Made by a program: the position numbers and the translations under genes
Shown here: piece after piece, positions 17,839 to 28,692 of the stretch
Layout: each line of letters begins with the position of its first letter
Numbering within the stretch: the first letter of the stretch is position 1
Source of the DNA: Fundidesulfovibrio magnetotacticus
GTDB lineage: Bacteria; Desulfobacterota; Desulfovibrionia; Desulfovibrionales; Desulfovibrionaceae
DNA: 64,000 bases
Assembly: GCF_013019105.1 (NCBI RefSeq)
Contig: NZ_BLTE01000002.1
Coordinates: 186,001-250,000 of the forward strand
Direction: 5' to 3'
Notes under the pieces: model-generated
The model's database searches: none
Told to the model about the DNA's origin: nothing
What the model saw: the letters and a program-made list of their open reading frames with translations, nothing else

Positions 17839-19422
17839 TCACGGCGCGGCGAGGCGTGCGGGGACGCTTTCCCGACGGTAGACCCCGAAGGGCGTGTGCA
17901 GCCCGAAGAGGTGGTAGTCGCAGACGCGTGTAAAGGTGTTCCCCGCGTTGTCGCGCAGCTCCTGGGCCTTGGCGGCCTCGGCCCATCCCTGGTGCTGCGG
18001 GAAATAGGCGGTGCTCTCCGGAACGAGCAGGAAATCGAGCGCCGCGTTGCGCGTGCCCTGCCGGAATGCTTCGTAGGAGGCGGGCAGCAACACGGCCCGC
18101 GCGCCCAGGATGGCGGAAGCGCGAAACGCCTCCTGGAGCGACGGACACCCCACCACGGCCCCGGCCGGCACGGCCAGCGGTCCGGCGGAGCAGGCCATGT
18201 CGGACTGGCGGAACTTGCGGGCCACGTCGGCAGGGGGATAGGGCAGCACAGCCAGGGCCAGCAGCCCCGCCACAGCCAGCCAGGCGCCCCCCGCCAACCA
18301 GGGCGCGGCGGCGCGGCCGGGCGACCCCTGCGGGCCGAAGGCCATGTCGCGCGCGGCCAGGAGCGCGGCCAGCAGTGCGAAGGGCATGCCGTAGATGAAA
18401 TAGCGCGGCGCCTGCCCGTCCGTCATGCTGAGCGACATGACGAACCACCCGAAGAAGGCCATGCCCGCCACGCAGAGCGCGAAGCGGGACAGCCTGCGCG
18501 TGGCGTCCAGGAGCCTGCGCGAGAAGAGCGCCGCGCCCAGGAAGGCCGCCACCACGGCCAGCCCGTGGAGCATGGGCTCGTTCCAGACCATGGCGATGGT
18601 GCGCGGCAGGGCGGTCTTGGCCAGAGCCACGTCGATGGACGCGAAAAACGTCCGTGCATAGAATCCTGTGCTGGAACCCTTGGGTTCCAGCTGGAAAAAC
18701 AGTCCGAAGAGGGCGTTCTCCAGGAGCATGACGGCCGCGAACACGCCAAGATAGAGCGCCACGGAGCGTTTGGACGCCCGCGCGTCCAGCAGCGGCACGA
18801 AGGGCAGCACCTGGATGGCCTGGGCGCGGAAGAGAAACCCGACGCCCATGGCCGGACCGGCCCACGCCACCCCCCTGCGCACGGCCAGAAAGGCAGCCGC
18901 GCAGACCATGGCCATGAGGTATGGGTCCGAGAGGGGGCGCACCATGGTGAGCCCGTAAAGCCGGAAAGGCCAGGCCAGGTTAAGCGTGGCCAGCACCAGC
19001 GCCGAGGCCGTCGGCCCGCAGTGCAGGCGCGCCAGCAACCAGAAGAGGCCGTTGGCCGCCAGGAGCACGGCGCAGGACAGCAGGGCCATGGACGAGGGCT
19101 GCCGGTCCGGGGCCAGGGTGACGGAATAGAGCCCCAGCGTGAGCTGAAAGAGCTTGTTGGGGTAGCCCGTGAACCTGCCCGCGCTGCCCGGCCGGTCCAG
19201 ATCCTCCACGGCCACGGGCATGTCGGGCTCCGCGCCCTGGAGCACGAAGGCCATGCCCCCGGCCATGTAGGAGCTGAAGTCCTGGTAGTCGTGCACGCCG
19301 TGGATGCCCAGGGCCATCCAGGCCCCCGCCGCGCTAAGGGCCAGGACCAGGAGCGCCTCGGACAGGAGGCCCAGGGTCCGGCGTCCCAGTGAACGTGCGT
19401 CGTGGTGGAGCATTGCGGTCAT
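17839..19422 (-). CDS. Polytopic membrane protein, possible GT-C glycosyltransferase
   Basis: A 527-residue membrane protein with about ten hydrophobic segments (among them LLVLALSAAGAWMALGI, ALLSCAVLLAANGLFWLLA, ALLAALLAARD, AWLAVAGLLALAVL). After the first segment comes a loop with HDYQDFSSYMAGG, holding acidic residues where GT-C transferases of the PMT/ArnT type keep their catalytic Asp, and TGYPNKLFQLTLGLY follows. The C-terminal 120 residues are soluble and probably periplasmic. I do not recognise a named family with certainty. Position just upstream of a GT2-GtrA protein supports a role in transferring a polyprenyl-linked sugar to a surface molecule. Confidence 0.6.
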   Translation of the reverse strand: MTAMLHHDARSLGRRTLGLLSEALLVLALSAAGAWMALGIHGVHDYQDFSSYMAGGMAFVLQGAEPDMPVAVEDLDRPGSAGRFTGYPNKLFQLTLGLYSVTLAPDRQPSSMALLSCAVLLAANGLFWLLARLHCGPTASALVLATLNLAWPFRLYGLTMVRPLSDPYLMAMVCAAAFLAVRRGVAWAGPAMGVGFLFRAQAIQVLPFVPLLDARASKRSVALYLGVFAAVMLLENALFGLFFQLEPKGSSTGFYARTFFASIDVALAKTALPRTIAMVWNEPMLHGLAVVAAFLGAALFSRRLLDATRRLSRFALCVAGMAFFGWFVMSLSMTDGQAPRYFIYGMPFALLAALLAARDMAFGPQGSPGRAAAPWLAGGAWLAVAGLLALAVLPYPPADVARKFRQSDMACSAGPLAVPAGAVVGCPSLQEAFRASAILGARAVLLPASYEAFRQGTRNAALDFLLVPESTAYFPQHQGWAEAAKAQELRDNAGNTFTRVCDYHLFGLHTPFGVYRRESVPARLAAP

Positions 19423-19490
19423 CCCGTCATCCTCCTCCGAGGGAGAGCGCGTGGTCGCGGCGCAAGGGGGGCGAGAGCTTCACGGCCGGA

Positions 19491-20184
<694 letters not shown>

Positions 20185-20192
<8 letters not shown>

Positions 20193-20958
20193 CGTCGGAC
20201 TCCCCCAGGTAGGCCTCGATCACGGCCGGGTCGGCCTGCACGGCGTCGGGCGCGCCCACCGCGATGAGCTCCCCGAAGTTGAGCACCGCCACCGACCGGC
20301 ACAGCCCCATCACCATGGGCACGTTGTGCTCGATGAAGAGCACCGTGAGCCCGAAGCGGTCGCGGATGTCCAGGATGAAGCGGGAGAGGTCCTGCTTTTC
20401 GGAAGGGTTCAGCCCGGCGGCGGGCTCGTCCAGGAGCAAAAGCTTGGGCGAGAGGGCCAGGGCGCGGGCGATCTCCAGGCGGCGGCGCTCCCCGTAGGAG
20501 AGGCTGCCCGCCTGGGCGTCCATGCGCCCGGCGAGGCCCGCGTACGCCACCAGCTCGCGGGCGCGCTCAAGGGCCCTGGCCTCGTGGGCGCGTGAGCCGC
20601 GCGAGCCGAAGAGGCCGCCCCAGAAGGAGGCGTCGGACGTGGCGTGCAGGGGCACGCGCACGTTGTCGAGCACCGAAAGCCCCGCGAAGAGCCGGATGTT
20701 CTGGAAGGTGCGCGCCATGCCCAGGCGCGCCACCTGGGCCGGGTCGGCCCCGGTGATGTCCCGGCCCTGGAAGCGCACGGTCCCGGCGCTGGGCCTGGTG
20801 AGCCCGGTGAGCATGTTGAAGAGGGTGGTCTTGCCCGCCCCGTTGGGGCCGATCAGCCCGAAAATCTCACCCTCCTGCACGGTGAAGCCCACGCCCATCA
20901 CGGCCATGAGTCCGCCGAAGCTCTTGGAGAGCCCCTGCACTTCCAACACGGCGCTCAT
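20185..20958 (-). CDS. livG: Branched-chain amino acid ABC transporter ATPase LivG
   Basis: A 257-residue ABC ATPase. Walker A is GPNGAGKTT, the signature is LSYGERRRLEIARAL, Walker B is LLLDEPAAGLNP and the switch region is VLFIEHNVPMVMG. The longer insert between Walker A and the signature (GLFGSRGSRAHEARALERA) and the LSYGERR signature are typical of LivG rather than LivF. The ATG overlaps the livM stop by four bases. It works with LivF on the cytoplasmic face of the LivH-LivM permease. Confidence 0.95.
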
Positions 20959-21827
20959 TTGTCCCTCCCGGACAGAAGGCCCGCGATGCCCCGGGGCATG
21001 TAGACGCAGGCCAGCACGAGCACCACGCCGTTCAGGATCATGCGCGAATCCTTCAGGGGCCGCAGGATCTCCGGCAGGCTCACCAGCAGGGCCGCCCCCA
21101 GGAGCGCCCCCCACTTGGAGCGCGAGCCGCCGATGAGCACATAGGCCAGGCAGGCCACGGCGGCGTCGAAGGTGCCCTGGCGCACGTTCCAGGTGTTCAG
21201 GAAGGGCGCGCTCATGGCTCCGGTGACGCCCGCCAAGGCGCACCCGGTGACGAAGGCCTGCACCTTGCGGAAGGTCACGTCCACGCCCATGGCCCGGGCG
21301 GCCAGCTCGTCCTCGCGGATGGAGAAGAAGAGCCTGCCCGCGCCGGAGCGCTCCAGGCGGTGGATGAGCGCCAGCGTGAGCAGAAGCAGCGGCCCGAAGA
21401 ACCAGATGTAGGCCAGGCGCGACTCGAACGGCTGCGGGATGCCGAAGATGCCCACGGCCCCGCCCGTGACGGGCATGTTCAGGGCCGCCACGCCCACCAC
21501 CTGCACGAAGGCGATGGTGGCCAGGGCCAGGTAGATGCCGCGCAGGCGCAGGGCCGGATAGCCCAGGGCCACGCCCAGCGCCACCGAGAGCGCCAGGGCC
21601 GCCAGCCACTGCACGGGGTAGATCATGAAGCCCAGGGCGTCGCGCAGGGGGGCCAGCGCCGGGTGCGTGCCCATGACGGCGGCCACGTAGCCGCCCAGGG
21701 CGTAGAAGCCGATGCTGGCCAGGGAGAGCTGCCCGGCCATGAGCGGGAAATAGAGCGAAAGCCCCAGGAGGGCCTGCTGCACCACCGCGACGAAGAGAAA
21801 GCCGTAACGCGCGACGAATTCTTCCAT
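20955..21827 (-). CDS. livM: Branched-chain amino acid ABC transporter permease LivM
   Basis: A 290-residue integral membrane protein with about eight hydrophobic segments. The conserved LivM elements are present: ALGVALGYPALRLRGIYLALATIAF near the middle (read as a run of helices) and ARAMGVDVTFRKVQAFVTG, which contains the EAA-like loop that contacts the ATPases. ASIGFYALGGYVAAV near the N-terminus is also typical. It overlaps livG by four bases and follows livH by three. It forms the channel with LivH. Confidence 0.94.
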   Translation of the reverse strand: MEEFVARYGFLFVAVVQQALLGLSLYFPLMAGQLSLASIGFYALGGYVAAVMGTHPALAPLRDALGFMIYPVQWLAALALSVALGVALGYPALRLRGIYLALATIAFVQVVGVAALNMPVTGGAVGIFGIPQPFESRLAYIWFFGPLLLLTLALIHRLERSGAGRLFFSIREDELAARAMGVDVTFRKVQAFVTGCALAGVTGAMSAPFLNTWNVRQGTFDAAVACLAYVLIGGSRSKWGALLGAALLVSLPEILRPLKDSRMILNGVVLVLACVYMPRGIAGLLSGRDK

Positions 21828-21830
21828 GGC

Positions 21831-22781
<951 letters not shown>

Positions 22782-22833
22782 GATTGTGGGCCGGATGTGC
22801 TAGGAGGTTTCGCCTCTCCCGCCGGAGCGGGAA

Positions 22834-22861
22834 GGGGCCGGGCGAAGCGTCGCCCGGCCCC
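22834..22861 (-). terminator. Stem-loop between livK and livH
   Basis: A perfect 11-bp stem (GGGGCCGGGCG and its complement) with a six-base loop starts a few bases after the livK stop. A second 6-bp stem (TCCCGC/GCGGGA) follows in the direction of transcription at 22817-22832. There is no long T-run, so partial termination or mRNA stabilisation of the livK message is more likely than a full stop. Confidence 0.6.
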
Positions 22862-22869
22862 GGAGCGGA

Positions 22870-24042
<1,173 letters not shown>

Positions 24043-24080
24043 GCGGTCCTCCAAACGGTTGATGTTCTCGGAAACACCGG

Positions 24081-24110
24081 AGAATCCACCCGTTTGACGC
24101 ATTTTGTCAA
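24081..24110 (-). promoter_or_regulatory. Candidate sigma-70 promoter of livKHMGF
   Basis: On the minus strand a perfect TTGACA (24110-24105) is followed by an 18-bp spacer and GATTCT (24086-24081, three of six matches to the -10 consensus). It lies about 40 bases upstream of the livK ATG and faces it. Confidence 0.6.
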
Positions 24111-24150
24111 GCCGAATCCCGTTGGTCCGCCGCGCGGAACGTTCTGCCCG

Positions 24151-24188
24151 CGAAACGAAAGGGCCGCGCGGCGTTCGCCGCGCGGCCC
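24151..24188 (-). terminator. Terminator at the end of the nhc operon
   Basis: A perfect 12-bp stem (GGGCCGCGCGGC and its complement, 24161-24188) with a GTTC loop is followed on the minus strand by TTTCGTTTCG. It lies 26 bases after the nhcD stop. Confidence 0.8.
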
Positions 24189-24213
24189 AAGGTTGCAGCC
24201 CGGGGGCCGGGTT

Positions 24214-24354
24214 CTAGTGGTGGTTCTTTTCCTTGGGCTCCTTGCCCGTGAGGAACTTCCACCAGCCCACGGCGCAGGCCAGGGCGACGGCCATCAGGAT
24301 GTAGGCGGCCGCTTTGGCGAAGACCATCTGGTCGTGATAGACGTGGAATTCCAT
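24214..24354 (-). CDS. nhcD: Small membrane protein NhcD (HmcD-like)
   Basis: A 46-residue protein with one membrane helix (AAAYILMAVALACAVGWWKFL, quoted in part, residues about 15-34) and a charged tail ending KEKNHH. In the Hmc and nine-heme cytochrome operons of Desulfovibrio a membrane protein of about 47 residues (HmcD, NhcD) follows the NrfD-like subunit in the same position. Identification rests on size, topology and gene order, since so short a sequence has few conserved residues. It starts ten bases after the nhcC stop and is followed by a terminator, closing the operon. Confidence 0.72.
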   Translation of the reverse strand: MEFHVYHDQMVFAKAAAYILMAVALACAVGWWKFLTGKEPKEKNHH

Positions 24355-24364
24355 GGAGATGCTC

Positions 24365-25606
24365 CTAGTGGTGGTCCTTGTAGGCCGGGTGGTCCGAGAA
24401 GATGGCCATGTACTTCGAGATGAAGCGGAAGCACAGGATGATCAGGGTGACCACGAACACCGACACGATGATCTCCTGCACCGAGGGGAAGTACCGCTGG
24501 TCGGGAGTCAGGTTGATGTTGAAGGCGAACCAGGACACGTTGAAGCGGTTGAACACGATGCCCAGCACCGAGATGGTGGCGGCAGCCTTGATGGTGCCGG
24601 TGTTCTTCGAGCGGTAGCCCACGGCGTAGAGGAAGCAGGGCAGCGCGACGAAGCCCAGCATCTCGGCCCACCACATGAGGGCGAACTTGCCGTCGAGCAG
24701 GTAGGCCCACTTGTGTTCCCCGGCAATGGGGACCCACTTCATGAAGAAGTAGCCGAAGAGCACGATGGAGCACGCCTTGGCGAACATGAACATGACGCCG
24801 TCATGGTCGTTGTTGTACTCGGAGCTCATGCGGCTGTGCATGTAGTGGTGCGAGATGGTGCCCTCGAAGATGACCATGGACATGCCCGCGACCATCGAAG
24901 AGATGAAGAACTGCAGGGGCAGGTGCGGGGTGTACCACAGGGGGTGCATCTTGGTGGGCGCGATCAGATAGAGCATGCCCAGCGAGGACTGGTGCATGGT
25001 GGAGAGCACGATGCCCATGATGGTCAGGGCGATGGTGGCCTTGTGGATGATGTGGCTGATTTTCTGCCAGCCCACCCAGTCGGTGAAGTTGGGCAGCCAC
25101 TCGATGGCCAGCACCGTGACGTAGAGCATGACGCACAGGCCCACTTCGAAGAGGACCGAGCTGGTGCCCTGGGAGACGAACACGGGATAGGGCAGCTTCC
25201 AGGGCTGGCCCACGTCGTAGAGCAGCGCGTAGACGACGAAGGCATAGCCGAGAAACGCCGTGAGGATGGCGGGTTTCACCGCCGTGCGGAAGCCCTTGAT
25301 GTTGAAGATCAGGGCGGCGCAGGTGGTGGTGTAGCCGCCGGCGGCCAGCGCGACGCCGCAGAGCAGGTCGAAGCTGATCCAGATGCCCCAGGGGTTGTTG
25401 TTGTCGAGGTTGGTCGTCTTGGCCAGGCCGCCGATGAAGAAGCGGTTGATGGTGACGAACACGCCCACCACGAAGATGGCCGAAAGGATGGGGTGCTCCT
25501 TGGCGAACTTCAGGTAGGTGACGGGGTTCATGAGACTCTTGATGACGTCCCAGGCCCCGCTCGGCGGCAGAATGACCGGCTCAGCGCCGTGACCGTGATG
25601 GCTCAT
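24365..25606 (-). CDS. nhcC: NrfD-like integral membrane subunit NhcC
   Basis: A 413-residue polytopic membrane protein of the NrfD/PsrC/HmcC family with about ten hydrophobic segments. Family-typical parts include PVTYLKFAKEHPILSAIFVVG near the N-terminus (shown in part), GIWISFDLLCGVALAAGGYTT, and HHYMHSRMSSEYNND. Proteins of this family bind menaquinone and carry electrons between the quinone pool and a periplasmic Fe-S partner. It starts twelve bases after the nhcB stop. It probably anchors NhcB and passes electrons to or from the nine-heme cytochrome NhcA. Confidence 0.87.
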   Translation of the reverse strand: MSHHGHGAEPVILPPSGAWDVIKSLMNPVTYLKFAKEHPILSAIFVVGVFVTINRFFIGGLAKTTNLDNNNPWGIWISFDLLCGVALAAGGYTTTCAALIFNIKGFRTAVKPAILTAFLGYAFVVYALLYDVGQPWKLPYPVFVSQGTSSVLFEVGLCVMLYVTVLAIEWLPNFTDWVGWQKISHIIHKATIALTIMGIVLSTMHQSSLGMLYLIAPTKMHPLWYTPHLPLQFFISSMVAGMSMVIFEGTISHHYMHSRMSSEYNNDHDGVMFMFAKACSIVLFGYFFMKWVPIAGEHKWAYLLDGKFALMWWAEMLGFVALPCFLYAVGYRSKNTGTIKAAATISVLGIVFNRFNVSWFAFNINLTPDQRYFPSVQEIIVSVFVVTLIILCFRFISKYMAIFSDHPAYKDHH

Positions 25607-25618
25607 GGTCGGTCTCCT

Positions 25619-26584
25619 TTACTTTTTGGCCCGTTCGGCGGCGAGGGCCTCGGCCACGGCTTGTTGTTTCTCGTCCTCGGCGCGCTTGTCCTTCCACTTG
25701 GTGATCTGCCAGATGCCGCCCAGCAGGACGGGCCAGAGGCAGGCCACCAGGGGCACGAGGCCCAGGGCGCCGGAGGTCAGCTCGGGAGCGGGGGTGTTGC
25801 CCACGTTCTCGGGCAGGCCGATCTGGGTGAAGGGCACGCTGGAGATGTAGAGCCAGTTGGTGCCGCCCATCTCGCGTTCGCCGTAGACGTGGGGGATGTA
25901 GCGCCCGGGCACCTGGCCGATGCGGGCCCAGGCTTCCTTGATGAGGTCTTCGCGCTTGCCCCACACCAGGGCTTCCATGGGGCAGGAGCTCACGCAGGCC
26001 GGGAGCTTGGCCTTGCCCGCCTTGATGTGCGGATGGCACATGTGGCACTTCTGCACGTAGGGGATGAGCTTGTCGTACTCGTAGGCGGGCACGTTCCACG
26101 GGCAGGCCACCATGCAGTAGCGGCAGCCCACGCACACGGAGCCGTCGTAGACCACCGCGCCTTCGGGGGTCTTGGTGAAGGCCTTGACGAAGCAGGCCGA
26201 GGCGCAGGCCGGCTCCTTGCAGTGGAAGCACTGGGCTTTCTTGTAGACCGGGGTTTTGCCGCCCGCGGCAGCCGGCATGTACTTGTTCACCAGGGTGTAC
26301 ATGGTGGCGTCGGTGCGGGCCTTGTCGTTCATGCCCTTGGTGTCCTCGAAGGACTTGGGGTCCTTCTTGGGCAGGGTGGTCCAGGGCTTGGTGACGTTTT
26401 CGGAGTTGATCTGGTTGCAGCCCAGTTCGCACTGGCGGCAGCCGATGCAGCGGCTCGCGTCGAAGAGCACGCCGTAGGAGTTGGGATAGCCGTTGAAGGA
26501 GTGCCCGCCTGCCGCGTTGGCCTGTCCGGTCAGGGCAGTGGCCGTGGCCGCGCCGGCGAGTCCCAGGAAGTGTCTGCGATTCAT
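25619..26584 (-). CDS. nhcB: Tat-exported four-cluster ferredoxin subunit NhcB (HmcB-like)
   Basis: A 321-residue periplasmic iron-sulfur protein. It starts with a twin-arginine signal ([19 protein letters not shown], cut near the Ala-Asn-Ala-Ala), so it is exported folded. Four cysteine sets for [4Fe-4S] clusters are visible: [37 protein letters not shown], and CHMCHPH with [12 protein letters not shown]-terminal membrane helix ([19 protein letters not shown]) would anchor it beside NhcC. The layout matches HmcB and DsrO-type subunits. It begins ten bases after nhcA, which also supports the Nhc assignment. Confidence 0.88.
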   Translation of the reverse strand: MNRRHFLGLAGAATATALTGQANAAGGHSFNGYPNSYGVLFDASRCIGCRQCELGCNQINSENVTKPWTTLPKKDPKSFEDTKGMNDKARTDATMYTLVNKYMPAAAGGKTPVYKKAQCFHCKEPACASACFVKAFTKTPEGAVVYDGSVCVGCRYCMVACPWNVPAYEYDKLIPYVQKCHMCHPHIKAGKAKLPACVSSCPMEALVWGKREDLIKEAWARIGQVPGRYIPHVYGEREMGGTNWLYISSVPFTQIGLPENVGNTPAPELTSGALGLVPLVACLWPVLLGGIWQITKWKDKRAEDEKQQAVAEALAAERAKK

Positions 26585-26594
26585 GGGTACCTCG

Positions 26595-27443
26595 TTATTT
26601 CTTGGGCGCGTGACATCCCTTGCAGTCCGTGGCGGCGACGGGCTCCACGCCCATGGCCTTGTGACACTGGATGCACTGGATGTGGTAGGCGGCCATCAGG
26701 CCGGGACGTTTGGGCTCGTCGGCCGAATTGGCCTTGCCGTGACAGGTGCCGCACTTGGGGGGAACCATGTCGGCCGGGGTGTTGTGGTGGCAGCCCTGGC
26801 AGAGGGTTCCGGCCTCGGAGTGGAAGGCCTTGGCCAGGTCGCCCTTGGCGGCGGCCTTCAGGTAGTCCACATGGGCGGAGTGGTTGAAGGACACGGGCAT
26901 GTACTTCTTGGAGATGGAGCCGATGTCCACGGTGTCGGGCTGGGCCAGCTTGGCGGGCTGGGCGGCCGGGGCCTTGGGGTCCTTGTGGCAGGTCGCGCAG
27001 GAGGCGTCCTTGGGGCCGGGCGCGATGCCCTGGTGGCATCCGGCGCAGTTGGCCTTCTTGGTGGCCTGGAAGTGGCAGCCCACGCAGGAGAACTTGGAGG
27101 TGGCGGAGTGCATGGCCTGGGAAAGCTGGACGTTGCCGCCGTCCGGGGAGCCCTGGCTGGTGTGGCACGTGGAGCAGGCTTCCTGCGAGCCCGTGTGGTG
27201 GCAGGAATCGCAGTTGGAAACCGCGGCCTCGTGCTTTTGATGGTTGAACACCGCCTTGGACAGGGGACCCTGTCCGGGCTTCCCGCCGATGGCGGTTCCG
27301 CTCATGACGATCTGGGGCGATTGCGCCTTGGCCTGCCTGCCCTCGCCCACTTCCAGCCCGGCCAAAAGGGCCGCTGCCAGCGTAAGCGTCAGGGCCAGGA
27401 GACAGACTCTGCCCCAGCGTGACCTGGAAACACGTTTCACCAT
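26595..27443 (-). CDS. nhcA: Nine-heme cytochrome c NhcA
   Basis: A 282-residue exported multiheme cytochrome. A Sec signal peptide covers about residues 1-40 (hydrophobic core [16 protein letters not shown]). The mature part has exactly nine CXXCH heme sites: CDSCH, CSTCH, CVGCH, CAGCH, CATCH, CQGCH, CGTCH, CIQCH and CKGCH. Size and heme number match the nine-heme cytochrome of Desulfovibrio desulfuricans, a periplasmic electron carrier that takes electrons from type I cytochrome c3. The ATG at 27443 has AAGGA nine bases upstream; an in-frame GTG six bases earlier is less likely. It is the first gene of nhcABCD and has a long, partly AT-rich upstream region. Confidence 0.92.
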   Translation of the reverse strand: MVKRVSRSRWGRVCLLALTLTLAAALLAGLEVGEGRQAKAQSPQIVMSGTAIGGKPGQGPLSKAVFNHQKHEAAVSNCDSCHHTGSQEACSTCHTSQGSPDGGNVQLSQAMHSATSKFSCVGCHFQATKKANCAGCHQGIAPGPKDASCATCHKDPKAPAAQPAKLAQPDTVDIGSISKKYMPVSFNHSAHVDYLKAAAKGDLAKAFHSEAGTLCQGCHHNTPADMVPPKCGTCHGKANSADEPKRPGLMAAYHIQCIQCHKAMGVEPVAATDCKGCHAPKK

Positions 27444-27691
27444 ACGCACCCGTCCTTGCCTCTAGGGTTGAACGCCTGAACCCGCGCCATCCGGGACCCC
27501 ACCCCCCAGGCAACGCGGCGCTGCTGTAAACAGCTGGCCAGAAAACGATTTCCCAGTGGAACTAGAACACATGCAAGAGCTTCGTCAAGAAGTTCGTGAA
27601 AGTTGGGACAATGCCGCCAGCCCGCTCCCTCCCTGGCTTCCCGGCCCCTGCCCCTGCGGAGGGCCCGCAAAACCGGACACTTTTGGAGCAG

Positions 27692-27697
27692 ATAATA
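27692..27697 (-). promoter_or_regulatory. Candidate -10 element of the nhcABCD promoter
   Basis: TATTAT on the minus strand lies in the most AT-rich part of the gap. There is no good TTGACA at 16-18 bp upstream. The quasi-palindrome at 27717-27730 covers that position instead, which fits an activator-dependent or repressed promoter. Confidence 0.4.
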
Positions 27698-27716
27698 CGT
27701 TCGACCACAACATATT

Positions 27717-27730
27717 CATACCATATTGGT
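27717..27730 (-). promoter_or_regulatory. Quasi-palindrome shared with the tmc upstream region (nhc copy)
   Basis: On the minus strand the sequence reads ACCAATATGGTATG, with TACCA-ATA-TGGTA as a 5-bp inverted repeat. Thirteen of 14 positions match the copy at 31121-31134. A further TGGT half-site occurs 16 bases downstream, before the candidate -10 element. It is a plausible regulator binding site. Confidence 0.5.
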
Positions 27731-27951
27731 AGTATTGAGCCATGCTCCACAGCGCCCCACCATCAAGGCAAACATGCATTCTTCCAGAGGGTTGCATGCT
27801 CGGACGATTGTCCTTGGCTCTCCAAGAGCCCCACGGGATCTGCCCGCAAGCGTTTCAGCCTTCGCCTTCACGACGTCACGGCCAATGCGTCAACCCCATG
27901 GCCAGGAAGACACTTTCTCGATCCGGCCCCGCGCAAAGGCCAGCTTCAGCG

Positions 27952-27969
27952 GAATGGGCGCGCCCATTC
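27952..27969. repeat. Perfect 18-bp palindrome
   Basis: GAATGGGCGCGCCCATTC is identical on both strands. It lies in the non-coding gap between tmcA and nhcA, about 510 bases upstream of nhcA. It could bind a dimeric regulator or form a hairpin; no second copy was noticed. Confidence 0.55.
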
Positions 27970-28168
27970 GCCGCACGCAGCACCCGGGGTTGAAGCACTC
28001 CAAGGCATCCCTGGCGGGTGATCGCCAAGACGCCGCCATGCCTTGCAACCTTTGGTATTCTGCCGTCTGACAGGCTTGCCACCCGACCAGACTCCGCCCA
28101 AGAGGTCGGGCCTGCCTGCTGCGGATGCACGTCCGGCTTCACCGCGCAACCGTCCCTCCGAATACGGA

Positions 28169-28201
28169 CGTGCGCTTGTTCCACTCTGGAACAAGCGCAC
28201 G
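28169..28201. repeat. Perfect 15-bp inverted repeat with 3-base loop, downstream of tmcA
   Basis: The arms CGTGCGCTTGTTCCA and TGGAACAAGCGCACG flank CTC. It directly follows the tmcA terminator hairpin in the direction of tmc transcription. No T-run follows on either strand. It may be a backup terminator, an RNA processing site or a protein binding site. Confidence 0.7.
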
Positions 28202-28248
28202 AAAAGGCCCCGGCTTCCGGTGTCTCAAGTTTCTCCGGAAGCCGGGGC
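28202..28248 (-). terminator. Terminator of the tmcCBA operon
   Basis: A perfect 14-bp stem (GCCCCGGCTTCCGG and its complement) with a 14-base loop is followed on the minus strand by CTTTTCG. It begins 37 bases after the tmcA stop. Confidence 0.85.
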
Positions 28249-28284
28249 GGCGGGGATGGGGACTTCCCGGCCAAATGCGTCGGT

Positions 28285-28692
28285 CTACTTCACTTCATGG
28301 CACCCGGCGCAGGAGCGCGGTCCGTAACTGAGCTTCTTGTCGGCGGGCATCTTCTCGTGACAGCCCCAGCACTGCTTGTGGTAGGCCTGCTGGAGGCCGA
28401 TGGAGCTGGTGGGCTTGGCTCCCGCGTGGCAGGAGGCGCAGGCCGTCTCGTCGCCCTCGGTCCAGAGGTTCTTTCCGGGCTGCTTGGGGTCGTACTTGTG
28501 GTGGCAGTCGGTGCACTTGAGGCCGTAGCCGGTGTGCTTGTCGTGGTTGTAGACCACCACGCCGCGTTCCTTGGCCTTGTAGGCCTTGGCGTTGTTGATC
28601 TTCATGCCGTCGCTCTGGGCCAGGGCGGCCAGGGAGAAGGCGCAGGTCAGGAGAGCCGCGAAGAGCGCGGTGAGCAGTTGGGAGCGGCGCAT
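28285..28692 (-). CDS. tmcA: Type II tetraheme cytochrome c3, TmcA
   Basis: A 135-residue periplasmic cytochrome. The Sec signal peptide ends near ALAQ (residues about 1-26). Four CXXCH sites are present: CTDCH, CASCH, CWGCH and CAGCH, with HDKHTGYGLKC supplying distal histidines as in cytochromes c3. Four hemes rather than three rule out DsrJ. The type II cytochrome c3 of Desulfovibrio receives electrons from periplasmic hydrogenase through type I c3 and hands them to the Tmc membrane complex. Its ATG shares one base with the tmcB stop, so translation is coupled. In the known operon tmcA comes first; here it is the last gene. Confidence 0.85.
   Translation of the reverse strand: MRRSQLLTALFAALLTCAFSLAALAQSDGMKINNAKAYKAKERGVVVYNHDKHTGYGLKCTDCHHKYDPKQPGKNLWTEGDETACASCHAGAKPTSSIGLQQAYHKQCWGCHEKMPADKKLSYGPRSCAGCHEVK

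Larger units (their letters stand above)
27444..28168. other. Long non-coding region upstream of nhcA
   Basis: No convincing gene lies here on either strand; open frames present lack start signals and family features. It contains an AT-rich stretch (27681-27740) with a candidate minus-strand -10 element TATTAT (27697-27692), preceded upstream by a quasi-palindrome (27717-27730), and an 18-bp perfect palindrome at 27952-27969. If the promoter is right, the nhcA leader is about 240 bases long and could hold regulatory RNA structure. Confidence 0.6.

Noticed and set aside
24214-27443. Reading the four-gene redox operon as Qrc or DsrOP
   Set aside because: There is no molybdopterin-like QrcB protein, the cytochrome has nine hemes rather than six, and a small HmcD-like gene follows the NrfD-like gene.
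27876-28274. A 132-codon reverse open frame in the tmcA-nhcA gap
   Set aside because: It runs through both tmcA-downstream hairpins, has no ribosome-binding site and shows no recognisable protein pattern.
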